Positions 30,236 through 38,346 of a stretch of DNA of 49,849 nucleotides are shown piece after piece. The notes under the pieces are model-generated. The model searched no databases, had not been told where the DNA came from, and worked only from the letters and a program-made list of their open reading frames with translations. The stretch covers positions 1-49,849 of the forward strand of contig JAFGJR010000055.1 in NCBI GenBank assembly GCA_016928975.1. The letters are read 5' to 3'. Each line of letters begins with the position of its first letter. Positions within the stretch are counted from its first letter, which is position 1. Made by a program: the position numbers and the translations under genes. Source of the stretch: Sedimentisphaerales bacterium. Its GTDB lineage: Bacteria; Planctomycetota; Phycisphaerae; Sedimentisphaerales; SG8-4.

Positions 30236-30302
30236 CTGCGATTCACCTCCTCAAGAAACGCCGTTCAAGTGAGAGCCTTCCCACCCACGTTGCGACGACC
30301 TC

Positions 30303-30330
30303 ATTATATCCGCTGAACCAGGCTTCTCAA
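30303..30330 (-). promoter_or_regulatory. Predicted sigma70 promoter of the GH5 gene
   Basis: On the minus strand TTGAGA (30330-30325), a 16-bp spacer and a perfect TATAAT (30308-30303) lie ~70 bp upstream of the GH5 ATG. The -35 box sits in a small hairpin (GGCTT-CTCA-AAGCC), which could be an operator, but this is speculative. Confidence 0.6.
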
Positions 30331-30354
30331 AGCCCCAGCTCCAGCTTTTTCCGG

Positions 30355-30383
30355 TTGACAGCAGGATGTGCCGGGCATAGAAT
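30355..30383 (+). promoter_or_regulatory. Sigma70 promoter of the tRNA-Gly gene
   Basis: Perfect TTGACA (30355-30360), an exact 17-bp spacer and TAGAAT (30378-30383, 5/6) place initiation ~12-15 bp before the mature tRNA 5' end. The best promoter in the window. Confidence 0.8.
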
Positions 30384-30404
30384 TCTGAGCATACAAAGCA
30401 ATAT

Positions 30405-30476
30405 GCGGCTGTAACTCAATGGTAGAGTGCCACCTTCCCAAGGTGGACGTTGTGGGTTCGAATCCCATCAGCCGCT
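30405..30476 (+). tRNA. tRNA-Gly (anticodon CCC)
   Basis: 72 nt. Acceptor GCGGCTG pairs with CAGCCGC. The D-arm has ACTC/GAGT around AATGGTA. The anticodon stem CCACC/GGTGG closes the loop TTCCCAA, giving anticodon CCC (reads GGG). The T-arm is GTGGG/CCCAT around TTCGAAT. The discriminator is T, as expected for bacterial tRNA-Gly. CCA is not encoded. Confidence 0.95.
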
Positions 30477-30560
30477 GTCCACACCGAAAGGGACTTTGCC
30501 ACGGCTGGAAACGTGGGCTATTTCAACGGCAGTGCATGTTGGCGGCCTCTTTCCTCCGGC

Positions 30561-33500
30561 CTACACGGCTTCCTGCGTCTGGAGGGCCTTGCCGTCTTTC
30601 AGCTCCGTGTGCCATTTCCACAACATGTACAACGGCGGGTAGACCAGCATTTCCAGCAGGAAGCTCGTGAAGACGCCGCCGATCATCGGAGCGGCGATTC
30701 GTTTCATCATGTCTGCGCCGGTACCCATGGACCACATGATGGGGACCAGGCCGATGAACGTGGTCATAATGGTCATGATCTTGGGCCGGACGCGCTTGAC
30801 CGCGCCGTGCACTACGGCTTCCTTCAAATCGCCAAGAGTCTTCAGTCGGCCCTCGGCCAGCCTGTCGTGGTAGGATAAATCCAGGAACAGCAGCATGAAG
30901 ACTCCCGTCTCGGCGTCCAGACCCATCAAGGCAATCATGCCCACCCAGACCGCGATCGAGATGTTGTAGTCCAGAAGGTACAACAGCCAGATCGCCCCAA
31001 TCAGAGAGAACGGGACCGCCAGCAGGACAATCCCGGCCTTGACCACGTTCCTGGTGTTGATGTACAGCAGCACGAAAATGATGAGAATGGTCAGCGGAAC
31101 AATGACCTTCAGGCGCTCTCGCACGCGGAGCATGTTCTCGAACTGGCCGCTCCATTGCAGGGAGTAACCCGCCGGCAACTGCAACTGGTCGCGGACCGCC
31201 TGCTTCGCACGCGCGACGTACCCGCCGACATCCTTGCCTTCCAGGTCCACGTACACATATCCGGCCATCATGCCGTTCTCGTCCCGGATCATCGCGGGGC
31301 CCAGCGAGACGCTGATATCCGCCACTGCCCCCAGAGGGATCTGGGCGCCGGACGCCGTCGGAACGAGAACCCGCTGGAGCTTTTCGAGATCGTCGCGATA
31401 GTCGCGGGCGTAACGCACGTTCACCCCGTAGCGTTCCGGTCCCTGCACAACCGTCGTCACGTTCTCCCCTCCTACGGCTGCCATGACGATCATCTCCGCC
31501 TCGTAGACCGTCAGCCCGTAGCGTGCCAGTTGCTCTCGTTTGAGAGTGAAATCGACGAAGTAGCCGCCCGACACTCGCTCTGCATACACGCTGCGGGTCC
31601 CCGGCAACGGCTTGGCGATTTGCTCGAGCTGCATGCCGATCTTCTCGATCTGATCGAGCCGGGGGCCGTAAATCTTGATTCCGACTGGTGTGCGCACCCC
31701 GGTCGTCAACATGTCGATCCTCGCACGGATGGGCATGGTCCACGCATTGGTCACGCCGGGGATCTGCATCTTCGCATTCAGCTCGTCGATCAGCTTCTCC
31801 CAGGTCAGGCCCGGCCGCCAGAATCGCTTGTCCTTGAGGACGACGGTCGTCTCCATCATGGAGAACGGAGCCGGGTCCGTGGACGTGTCCGCCCGACCCG
31901 CCTTGCCGAACACGCGCTGTATCTCCGGAACCGACGCCAGGATCTTGTCCTGAATCTGGAGCAGATTCGCGGCCTCCGTGACGGAGAGGCCGGGCAGCGT
32001 CGTGGGCATGTAGAGAATCGTTCCCTCATTCAACGGCGGCATGAACTCCGAACCCAGGCGAAGATACACGGGAACGGTCACCGCCATCAGAAGCACCGCG
32101 GTGAAGATCGTCAGTCGGTAGTGATTGAGGACGAACCTGCACACGGGCTCATAGACTGCGAACAGAACCCTGCTGACCGGGTGCCTCTCCTCCGGATAGT
32201 ACTTGCCGACGGTCAGAGTATTGTAGAGCCAGGCAAGGGGTCTGGGCCTGAATCGCCGGTAGTCCATCCGCGAGAAGAGCATCCGAATGGCCGGATCGAG
32301 AGTGATGGCCAGAAGCGCCGCAATCGCCATGGCCAGGTTCTTGCTGTAGGCGAGCGGCTTGAAGAGCCGGCCTTCCTGATCGACAAGAGTGAACACCGGC
32401 AGAAACGCCACGGCGATCACCAGCAGCGAGAAGAAGACCGACGGCCCCACCTCCTGAAGAGCCCTGAGCCGCACGGCGTGGAAGTCCCCTTTGCGGCCTT
32501 CGGCGTTCCACAGCTCCAGTTTGCGATAGGCGTTCTCCACCTCCACGATGGCGCCGTCCACGAGCACACCGATCGAGATGGCAATCCCGGAGAGCGACAT
32601 GATGTTGGCGGTCAGATTCATGCCGTACATTGGGATGAACGACAGCACGACGGCGATGGGGATCGTGACGATCGGAATGATCGCGGAAGGGAAATGCCAC
32701 AGGAACAGCAGAATGACAAGGCTCACGACAATCACTTCTTCGATAAGCTGGCGACGCAAGGTATGGATGGCCCGCATGATGAGTTCGGAACGATCGTACG
32801 TCGTGACGAGCTCGACCCCCTTCGGCAGCGATGGCCGGATGTCGCGGATCTTCTCCTTGACGCGATTGATGACGTTGAGCGCGTTCTCGCCCTGTCGCAT
32901 GACGACGATCCCGCCGACCGTGTCGCCCTCGCCGTCGAGATCGGCGACGCCTCGGCGAATGTCGGGCCCAAGCACAACCGTCGCCACGTTCTTCACCAGG
33001 ATGGCAGTGCCGGCATTGTCCGTGGCGACGACCGTGTTCTCCAGGTCCTCGGGGCTCTTGATGTAGCCTTTGACCCGGATCATGTACTCCGTGCCCGACA
33101 TTTCCAGAAGCCTGGCGCCAACGTCGTTGTTGCTCTGGCGGACGGCCTCCACCACCTTCGTCAGTGGCACGCTGTAGGCCAGAAGCGCATTCGGGTTGAC
33201 GTTCACCTGGTACTGCTTCTGAAAGCCGCCGACCGTGGCGATTTCGGCGACGCCCGCCACATCCTGGAGCCAGTATCGCAGGTACCAGTCCTGGAAACTC
33301 CGCAGATCGGCCAGGCTGTTCCGCCCGGACTTGTCCACCAGGGCGTACTGATAGACCCACCCGAGCGCCGTGGCATCCGGGCCGATCTCCGTCTGCACGC
33401 CCTGCGGGAGCCTGGCCGCAATCTTGCTCAGGTATTCCACGATCCGACTGCGGGCCCAGTAGATGTCCGTGCCATCCTCGAAGATCACGTAGACGTAGGA

Positions 33501-33767
33501 GAAACCGAAATCAGAGAATCCGCGGATGGCTTTGACGCGTGGAGCGCCGAGCATCGCCGTCACGATGGGATACGTGACCTGGTCCTCGATGATATCGGGG
33601 CTTCGATCCCACCGCGAGTAGACGATCACTTGGGTATCGGAAAGATCCGGAATGGCGTCCAGCGGCATGTGGCGAATGCTGTAGACGGCGGCGACGATGG
33701 CGGCGATCGTGAAGAAGATGACGATGAACTTGTTCTTCGCGGAGAATTCGATGATTCTGTCAATCAT
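30561..33767 (-). CDS. cusA: CusA/CzcA-type heavy-metal efflux RND pump
   Basis: 1068 residues, the normal length for the heavy-metal RND class. N-terminal TM1 (VIFFTIAAIVAAVYSI) is followed by the HME-RND phrase MPLDAIPDLSDTQVIV. TM4 holds the proton-relay Asp D404 in VLVDGAIVEVEN, equivalent to E. coli CusA D405. The periplasmic loop has TMPIRARIDMLTTGVRTP, the CusA-like signature (monovalent Cu/Ag) rather than CzcA. Twelve TMs are expected. It overlaps the adaptor gene by 8 bp and is the last gene of the efflux operon. The tRNA-Gly on the other strand ends 84 bp beyond its stop codon. Metal specificity is inferred from motif likeness and the neighbouring CusB-like adaptor. Confidence 0.94.
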   Translation of the reverse strand: MIDRIIEFSAKNKFIVIFFTIAAIVAAVYSIRHMPLDAIPDLSDTQVIVYSRWDRSPDIIEDQVTYPIVTAMLGAPRVKAIRGFSDFGFSYVYVIFEDGTDIYWARSRIVEYLSKIAARLPQGVQTEIGPDATALGWVYQYALVDKSGRNSLADLRSFQDWYLRYWLQDVAGVAEIATVGGFQKQYQVNVNPNALLAYSVPLTKVVEAVRQSNNDVGARLLEMSGTEYMIRVKGYIKSPEDLENTVVATDNAGTAILVKNVATVVLGPDIRRGVADLDGEGDTVGGIVVMRQGENALNVINRVKEKIRDIRPSLPKGVELVTTYDRSELIMRAIHTLRRQLIEEVIVVSLVILLFLWHFPSAIIPIVTIPIAVVLSFIPMYGMNLTANIMSLSGIAISIGVLVDGAIVEVENAYRKLELWNAEGRKGDFHAVRLRALQEVGPSVFFSLLVIAVAFLPVFTLVDQEGRLFKPLAYSKNLAMAIAALLAITLDPAIRMLFSRMDYRRFRPRPLAWLYNTLTVGKYYPEERHPVSRVLFAVYEPVCRFVLNHYRLTIFTAVLLMAVTVPVYLRLGSEFMPPLNEGTILYMPTTLPGLSVTEAANLLQIQDKILASVPEIQRVFGKAGRADTSTDPAPFSMMETTVVLKDKRFWRPGLTWEKLIDELNAKMQIPGVTNAWTMPIRARIDMLTTGVRTPVGIKIYGPRLDQIEKIGMQLEQIAKPLPGTRSVYAERVSGGYFVDFTLKREQLARYGLTVYEAEMIVMAAVGGENVTTVVQGPERYGVNVRYARDYRDDLEKLQRVLVPTASGAQIPLGAVADISVSLGPAMIRDENGMMAGYVYVDLEGKDVGGYVARAKQAVRDQLQLPAGYSLQWSGQFENMLRVRERLKVIVPLTILIIFVLLYINTRNVVKAGIVLLAVPFSLIGAIWLLYLLDYNISIAVWVGMIALMGLDAETGVFMLLFLDLSYHDRLAEGRLKTLGDLKEAVVHGAVKRVRPKIMTIMTTFIGLVPIMWSMGTGADMMKRIAAPMIGGVFTSFLLEMLVYPPLYMLWKWHTELKDGKALQTQEAV

Positions 33768-34986
33768 GATGCCCGCCGCCCGGCTGGTTTGGCTCTCCCA
33801 TCCGGTTCAGAACTGCATTCAGTTTCGATTCTGAATCGACCAGGAAGTTGCCGGAGGTGACGACGTCCTCGTCCGCCGTCAGCCCCTGCAACACTTCATA
33901 GTACCCCTGCGCCTTCACGCCGAGCCTCACCGTCCGTGGCGTGAAGTAGCCCTCGGCATCGGCGACAAAGACGATGTCCCGGGCGCCGGCGTGCATCACC
34001 GCGTCCTCCGGCACCGCCAGTCGGTCTCCCAGGTCGTAGCCGATCCGGACGTTGACGAACATCTCGAGCTTGAGCAGACCATCCGGATTGTTCACCAGCG
34101 CCCTCGCCTTGAACGTGCGGGTGGCAGCCTGGAGCACCGGGGCGATGGATACGATTCGGCCCTGGAACGTCCGGCCCGGATAGGCCGGCGCGTCCGCCTC
34201 GACGGTCATTCCCTCTTTCACCATCGCCGCCTCGTACTCGTAGACCGTCACGTAGACCCAGACGTTCTCGTCCTCGCTCGTCGGAAGGTACAGATTCGTC
34301 TGGGGCGTGCCGCGCTTCTCCAGCGTGCCTATCTCCCCTTCGCTCATCCCCAGCAAAAGGAGCTTTGATCTGGCCGCCTTCAGCAGCGACGACGCCTGGT
34401 CGTCCACATAGCCTCCATTCGCTCCCCCGGCTGCCCGGCGGCCTTTCAGCACCTGCAGGTACTCCTGCTGCGCCGTGAACAGGGTCGGATCGTATGCCAC
34501 TGTGCCCACGGTTACAACCTGGCCACAGAGGTTGCGCACCTGCACCTTGCCTTTCTTGACGCCGATCAGTTGCTGCTTCTCCGTGCTGATGTGGACGCCC
34601 GGATGCGATCGCGCCTCCCGGTCCTCATAGACGGGCACGTAGTCCATGCCCATTTCATCCTTCATCGGCACGGGCGAGGTGACCTGGGGGTTCATGGGAT
34701 TACGATAGTAGAGGACGGTCTTGTCACTGCCGGCAGCTCTGTGCCTGCCTCCCGGCGGGTCGGCCGTCTCTCTCTTCACCAGACTCATCCCACAAATGGC
34801 GCAGTTTCCCGGCCGGTCCGACGTGAACGACGGATGCATCGGACAGTAGTAGAGTCCCTTGGCGCCATCTTCTTGCGCGAAGCGATCGTACCACGCGATC
34901 AAGGAGCCTCGCTCGACGAACCCGACCCCCGCCGCGGCCAAAACCACGAACACGACCGCTGCGGCAATGACTCTGCTCCTTTTCAT
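33760..34986 (-). CDS. cusB: CusB-like RND periplasmic adaptor with heavy-metal-binding domain
   Basis: 408 residues. One N-terminal TM or signal-anchor (VIAAAVVFVVLAAAGVGF). A heavy-metal-binding domain follows with C48-P-M-H51 and C62-A-I-C65-G-M, then the second CusB-type Met-rich segment (YYRNPMNP, VPMKDEMGMDYVPVYED). The rest is the hairpin, lipoyl-like and beta-barrel domains of membrane fusion proteins. Residues such as these capture Cu(I)/Ag(I) and pass it to the pump. GGAGAG lies ~8 nt before the ATG. 40 bp downstream of the YHS lipoprotein gene and overlapping the RND gene, so translation is coupled. Confidence 0.92.
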   Translation of the reverse strand: MKRSRVIAAAVVFVVLAAAGVGFVERGSLIAWYDRFAQEDGAKGLYYCPMHPSFTSDRPGNCAICGMSLVKRETADPPGGRHRAAGSDKTVLYYRNPMNPQVTSPVPMKDEMGMDYVPVYEDREARSHPGVHISTEKQQLIGVKKGKVQVRNLCGQVVTVGTVAYDPTLFTAQQEYLQVLKGRRAAGGANGGYVDDQASSLLKAARSKLLLLGMSEGEIGTLEKRGTPQTNLYLPTSEDENVWVYVTVYEYEAAMVKEGMTVEADAPAYPGRTFQGRIVSIAPVLQAATRTFKARALVNNPDGLLKLEMFVNVRIGYDLGDRLAVPEDAVMHAGARDIVFVADAEGYFTPRTVRLGVKAQGYYEVLQGLTADEDVVTSGNFLVDSESKLNAVLNRMGEPNQPGGGHHD

Positions 34987-35026
34987 TCGTCAACTCTCCA
35001 GAGACGAGAACGGCCCGAATCCGCGG

Positions 35027-35383
35027 CTACTCGGCAAACTGCGGCAGCTTCGAGATGTACTTCTCCGGGTCGGCTTTGAACGTCTCCACGCAGGCGGGGC
35101 AGCAGAAATACACCGTCCTGCCCTTGTACTCGGTGAAAACGTTCTTGTCGATTGCCCCACCCATTACCGGACACGTCGTCTGCTCATCGGTCTGGGGCAC
35201 TTGTGTCGCGTCCTGCTCTGTGGACGCTGGCGTCGCTGCCTGTGACGTCTCCGTTTGCGCGTGTGTTGCCTGTGTCCCTGTCACAGGTTTGTCCTTCTGA
35301 CAGCCGGCCAGCAGCGTGCCGCCGGTGAATCCTGCCGCCACCGCGGCTACGAGGTAACCCAGTAGTCTCACCTTCCCATTCAC
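35027..35383 (-). CDS. YHS-domain lipoprotein (metal-binding)
   Basis: 118 residues from a GTG start with AAAGGA upstream. The signal peptide ends in the lipobox LLAGC (C28). A Thr/Gln/Ala-rich linker (~30-68) is followed by a YHS domain: C71-P-V-M, YKGRTVYFCCPAC (C94, C95, C98), ETFKADPEKYI. YHS domains in this context bind Cu or related soft metals, so this is a probable periplasmic, membrane-tethered metal chaperone for the adjacent CusB-like adaptor. It is the first gene after a 20-bp dyad and may begin its own transcript. Confidence 0.85.
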   Translation of the reverse strand: MNGKVRLLGYLVAAVAAGFTGGTLLAGCQKDKPVTGTQATHAQTETSQAATPASTEQDATQVPQTDEQTTCPVMGGAIDKNVFTEYKGRTVYFCCPACVETFKADPEKYISKLPQFAE

Positions 35384-35451
35384 GATACGGTCCTTTCAAT
35401 TCGATCTGCGAGCCACGCCGAAGTTCCGCCAATCGGCATTTGACAATCTAT

Positions 35452-35471
35452 ACTATTCCAATAGGAATAGT
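35452..35471. promoter_or_regulatory. Perfect 8-4-8 dyad, probable operator of the YHS-cusB-cusA genes
   Basis: ACTATTCC-AATA-GGAATAGT, about 70 bp upstream of the YHS GTG start. On the minus strand it directly abuts a TATAGA -10-like hexamer (35452-35447). No good -35 sits at 17 bp; a weak one (CGAACA) lies at 20 bp. A dyad between distant boxes is the layout of MerR/CueR-controlled metal promoters, but a BlaI/CopY-type repressor site is equally possible. No regulator gene is in the operon. Confidence 0.55.
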
Positions 35472-35515
35472 GTTCGCGAAGAAAGACTGATACGTCGAGC
35501 AAATCACGTTCAGGA

Positions 35516-36844
35516 CTATTGACCAGAGGTGCCACCGTGCACGGCGGATGAGGCCTGGTCGCTCCGACCTCGATCATACTCCGCTCCTGACAGGTCCGTG
35601 CCGGCGAGCATCTCCAGCTCGGCCAGTCTCTGCTGATGGCCCGTCCAGGCTCGCTCGCGCTCCAACCGGAATTCCAGCAACGCCTGCTGGGCATCGATCA
35701 AGTTGAGGAAATCGAACGTGCCCGCGATATAGGCTGCTTCCGCGGCGTTGACAAGCTGCTCGGCCTTGGGCACCAGCACGTCGCCATACAGACTCAACCT
35801 ACGGCCGGTATCTACATACCCGTACAAAGCCCGCGCCGTTCGCGCAATCAATTCATTCTCCGTGTTCTGCTTCTCGTGCTGGGCTCGCCGCGCCGCCGCA
35901 CGAGCCTGCTGCTCCGCGGCCTTGTAGCTGCGCCGCCAGATCGGCAGGTTCAGTTGCAGCCCGAGCATGACATCATCGTCCGCCCCGGACATCGAGCCCA
36001 TGTTCATCTCCATCCACTCCACACCCAGCCCGATATCCGGATAGAAATCCCGTTTCGCCACGTCCACCTCGTGACGAAGCTGCTCGACGTCGAATCCAAT
36101 CGCCTGAAGCTGTGGGTTGCTTCGCTTCAGCGCCGCGACAACCGCACGCGGATCCACCACCACGGGCGGCGCCGGCTCCTGCCGCGGCCACGGCAACGAC
36201 GCGCCTGCCGGACGATCGAGCACCGCGTTCAGCTTGACGACGGTCGGCTCGCGAGATCGCTCCAGCGCGTCCAGTTCGTATTGCAGCTCCGCCACGCGGA
36301 TTTGCGCCCGAATGATGTCCGGGTGCGTAGCGGCAATCGTAAGGTATCTCGTTCGCGCGACCTCTTCGAAATGTCGTGCCAGTTCCAGGTTCGCTCTGGC
36401 GATCTCCGTCGCTCGGGCCAGGTAGAGATAGTCGTAGAAGGCGTCCTTCACGTCGAACAACAGTTGCAGCTCTCTCGCCTCGTACCGTTTGTGGGCGGCC
36501 TTGGCGGCTGCCGTTGCGGCGTCCGTGCGCGCCTCGATCTTGCCAAACCACGGGAACACCTGCATGATGCCCGCCCGCTGGCGTGTGTTGAGCTGCTCGA
36601 TGAAGTAGCCGTACGTGAACGTCGGGTCAGGCAGAGCCCTCGCCTGGGGGATCTTCTCCAACGCGGCCTTCCACTGCTCGAACGCCGCCTTGAGACCAGC
36701 GTTGTGCAACGCCGCGTAACGCAGATACTCCGACAGTGTCCCAGGTGCGTTGGCATCGGCGCCGAGTGGCTCCGCAGCGCGAAGCGCGCTCGTCGCGAGC
36801 CCCACTAGCAGGACCGCTGCCGCAAATATCACTCTCTTCGACAT
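35516..36844 (-). CDS. cusC: TolC/CusC-like outer-membrane efflux protein
   Basis: 442 residues. Signal peptide (VIFAAAVLLVGLATSALRA) followed by two OEP repeats rich in long helices. NAGLKAAFEQWKAALE, PDPTFTYGYFIE and the heptad-rich DIIRAQIRVAELQYELDALE are typical of outer-membrane factors partnered with heavy-metal RND pumps. The frame opens at TTG 36862, but ATG 36844 follows a GGGGGGA at sensible spacing. It is the first gene of the efflux cluster, separated from the YHS gene by 132 bp holding the dyad, so two transcripts are possible. Confidence 0.9.
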   Translation of the reverse strand: MSKRVIFAAAVLLVGLATSALRAAEPLGADANAPGTLSEYLRYAALHNAGLKAAFEQWKAALEKIPQARALPDPTFTYGYFIEQLNTRQRAGIMQVFPWFGKIEARTDAATAAAKAAHKRYEARELQLLFDVKDAFYDYLYLARATEIARANLELARHFEEVARTRYLTIAATHPDIIRAQIRVAELQYELDALERSREPTVVKLNAVLDRPAGASLPWPRQEPAPPVVVDPRAVVAALKRSNPQLQAIGFDVEQLRHEVDVAKRDFYPDIGLGVEWMEMNMGSMSGADDDVMLGLQLNLPIWRRSYKAAEQQARAAARRAQHEKQNTENELIARTARALYGYVDTGRRLSLYGDVLVPKAEQLVNAAEAAYIAGTFDFLNLIDAQQALLEFRLERERAWTGHQQRLAELEMLAGTDLSGAEYDRGRSDQASSAVHGGTSGQ

Positions 36845-36869
36845 CACAGACTGTCCCCCCAAGGACCTC

Positions 36870-36953
36870 TCACGCCCAATCGGGCTCGTTGCCGGGCTTC
36901 CACTTGACGTTGCAGCCCATGAACACGAAAAACACTCGGCCCCTCGATCGCAT
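36870..36953 (-). pseudogene. 3' tail of a thioredoxin-family/peroxiredoxin gene (remnant)
   Basis: A 27-codon minus-strand piece ends in MGCNVKWKPGNEPDWA and stop (36870-36920). That phrase is the C-terminal tail I know from planctomycete AhpC/thioredoxin-like proteins (GCNIKWKPGN). Nothing upstream continues it, because the stop of the PQQ-like gene lies at 36969. It is therefore read as a fragment left by deletion. Identification rests on a short motif. Confidence 0.5.
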
Positions 36954-36968
36954 GAAGACCGTCGTCGC

Positions 36969-38252
36969 CTATTCTGCCTTCACATCATAGCAGAAGAGGA
37001 CGTCGCTGTGGCGGAGATACAGCTTGCCACCGGAGATGACGGGGTGCGCCCAGGCGGGACCTTCCGCTCCCGGCCGTTCGGGAGTGGTGAACGTGCTCTT
37101 GAGGTTGTACTTCTCCGGCGTCGCCTCGACCAGGGCAACCAGACCGTTCTCGTAGCGGAAATAGAGATGTCCGTCCGCATACAGAACGCACCCGGAGCCC
37201 CTGCCGGGCTGATCGGCGTGCCACATGATCTTGCCTGTCTTCATCTCGATGCACGTGGGCTCGCCCTTGTTGTGGTTGCGGCCGCCGTAGATGTGGTCGC
37301 CCACTTTGACGAACCCGCCGTGATGGTTCTGGAACTGATCCTTGCTGAGCCAGTACACCTCCTGTGCCTTCACGCCTCCGCCGTCGGGAACGAGCTGGAG
37401 CAGGGCCGAGCCTGTCTGGTAGGCCGTCGAGGTGAAGACGTAATCACCGTCGATCACGGGTGTCGGGATGTTCGCCACTCGGTTGGCCACCCGGTTGTAG
37501 CCCCAGAGGAACTTCCCATCGGCAGACACGCCGACGACGCCTTCGTTCGTCAGTTGCACGTATTGCTTGACGCCGGCACCCTGGCTGATCCCGATGGAGC
37601 AATACCCGGCCTCATCCCTGCCGTTGGGACCGATATCAGGCATCGCGCATTTCCAGATCACTTCCCCCGTCTTCTTGTTGAGGGCTGCGATCACGGCCTT
37701 GTGACCGCCCGGCGTACATAGCAGCCTGTCGCCGTCGATCAGCGGCGATTCACTGAACTTCCACCCGGGATTGGAGGCCCCGCCCAGGTCGGTCAGCAGG
37801 TTCTTCCTCCAAATCTCCTTGCCGCTGTCGGCGGTGACACAGACAACATTGCCATCCGTACCGATAGCGTAGATGAGGTCGCCGTCCACGGTCGGCACGC
37901 ACCGGGGCCCGTCTTCATGAGACTTGCCCACCTCGGCAGCCCACAGCCGTTTCTGAGTCGCGAGATCGTAGGCATAGACGAACTGAGCCTTCCGGCCGTT
38001 CTGCTCGCCGTCACCCATCGTGTAGAGCCTGCCTCTGGCGATAGAGACCGAAGAGTATCCCGGCCCCAGCCCCGTGATCTCCCAGAGCCGCTTTGGACCT
38101 TCCGCCGGCCATTGCTTCAACAAACCCGTCTCGCGGCACAGGCCGTCGCGGTTCGGCCCACGCCACTGTGGCCAGTCCGCCCCGGATACGACGCCAGCGA
38201 GAATCGATAACAACACGCAGACCACCGCAGTCGATCTTGTCGATACTGACAT
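36969..38252 (-). CDS. Secreted PQQ-like (BamB-type) beta-propeller protein
   Basis: 427 residues with signal peptide (AVVCVLLSILAGVVSGA), then the planctomycete opening DWPQWRGPNRDG. PQQ-like propeller blades follow, each built on VYAYDLATQKRLW or CVTADSGKEIW-type strands. These are BamB-like folds. The quinoprotein-dehydrogenase catalytic motifs and a CxxCH heme site are absent, so PQQ binding is not implied. AAAGGGG lies 7 nt before ATG 38252; the in-frame TTG at 38258 is less likely. 94 bp downstream of a second propeller gene on the same strand, a likely operon. Confidence 0.9.
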   Translation of the reverse strand: MSVSTRSTAVVCVLLSILAGVVSGADWPQWRGPNRDGLCRETGLLKQWPAEGPKRLWEITGLGPGYSSVSIARGRLYTMGDGEQNGRKAQFVYAYDLATQKRLWAAEVGKSHEDGPRCVPTVDGDLIYAIGTDGNVVCVTADSGKEIWRKNLLTDLGGASNPGWKFSESPLIDGDRLLCTPGGHKAVIAALNKKTGEVIWKCAMPDIGPNGRDEAGYCSIGISQGAGVKQYVQLTNEGVVGVSADGKFLWGYNRVANRVANIPTPVIDGDYVFTSTAYQTGSALLQLVPDGGGVKAQEVYWLSKDQFQNHHGGFVKVGDHIYGGRNHNKGEPTCIEMKTGKIMWHADQPGRGSGCVLYADGHLYFRYENGLVALVEATPEKYNLKSTFTTPERPGAEGPAWAHPVISGGKLYLRHSDVLFCYDVKAE

Positions 38253-38346
38253 CTTCAAGCCCCTTTCAAGCGTTTCTCACTCTGTCTGCCTCCGGCCGGC
38301 GCGCAGAGAATCCAGCATCAGAGGTAGGACGATGTATGGGAGGAAG

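Noticed and set aside
30477..30560. Terminator after the tRNA
   Set aside because: A weak CCACG/CGTGG hairpin at ~30499-30515 has no T-run.
31155..33860. 901-codon plus-strand frame over the RND pump gene
   Set aside because: Shadow of the pump gene; composition is rich in Arg, His, Asp and Gly with no recognisable domain.
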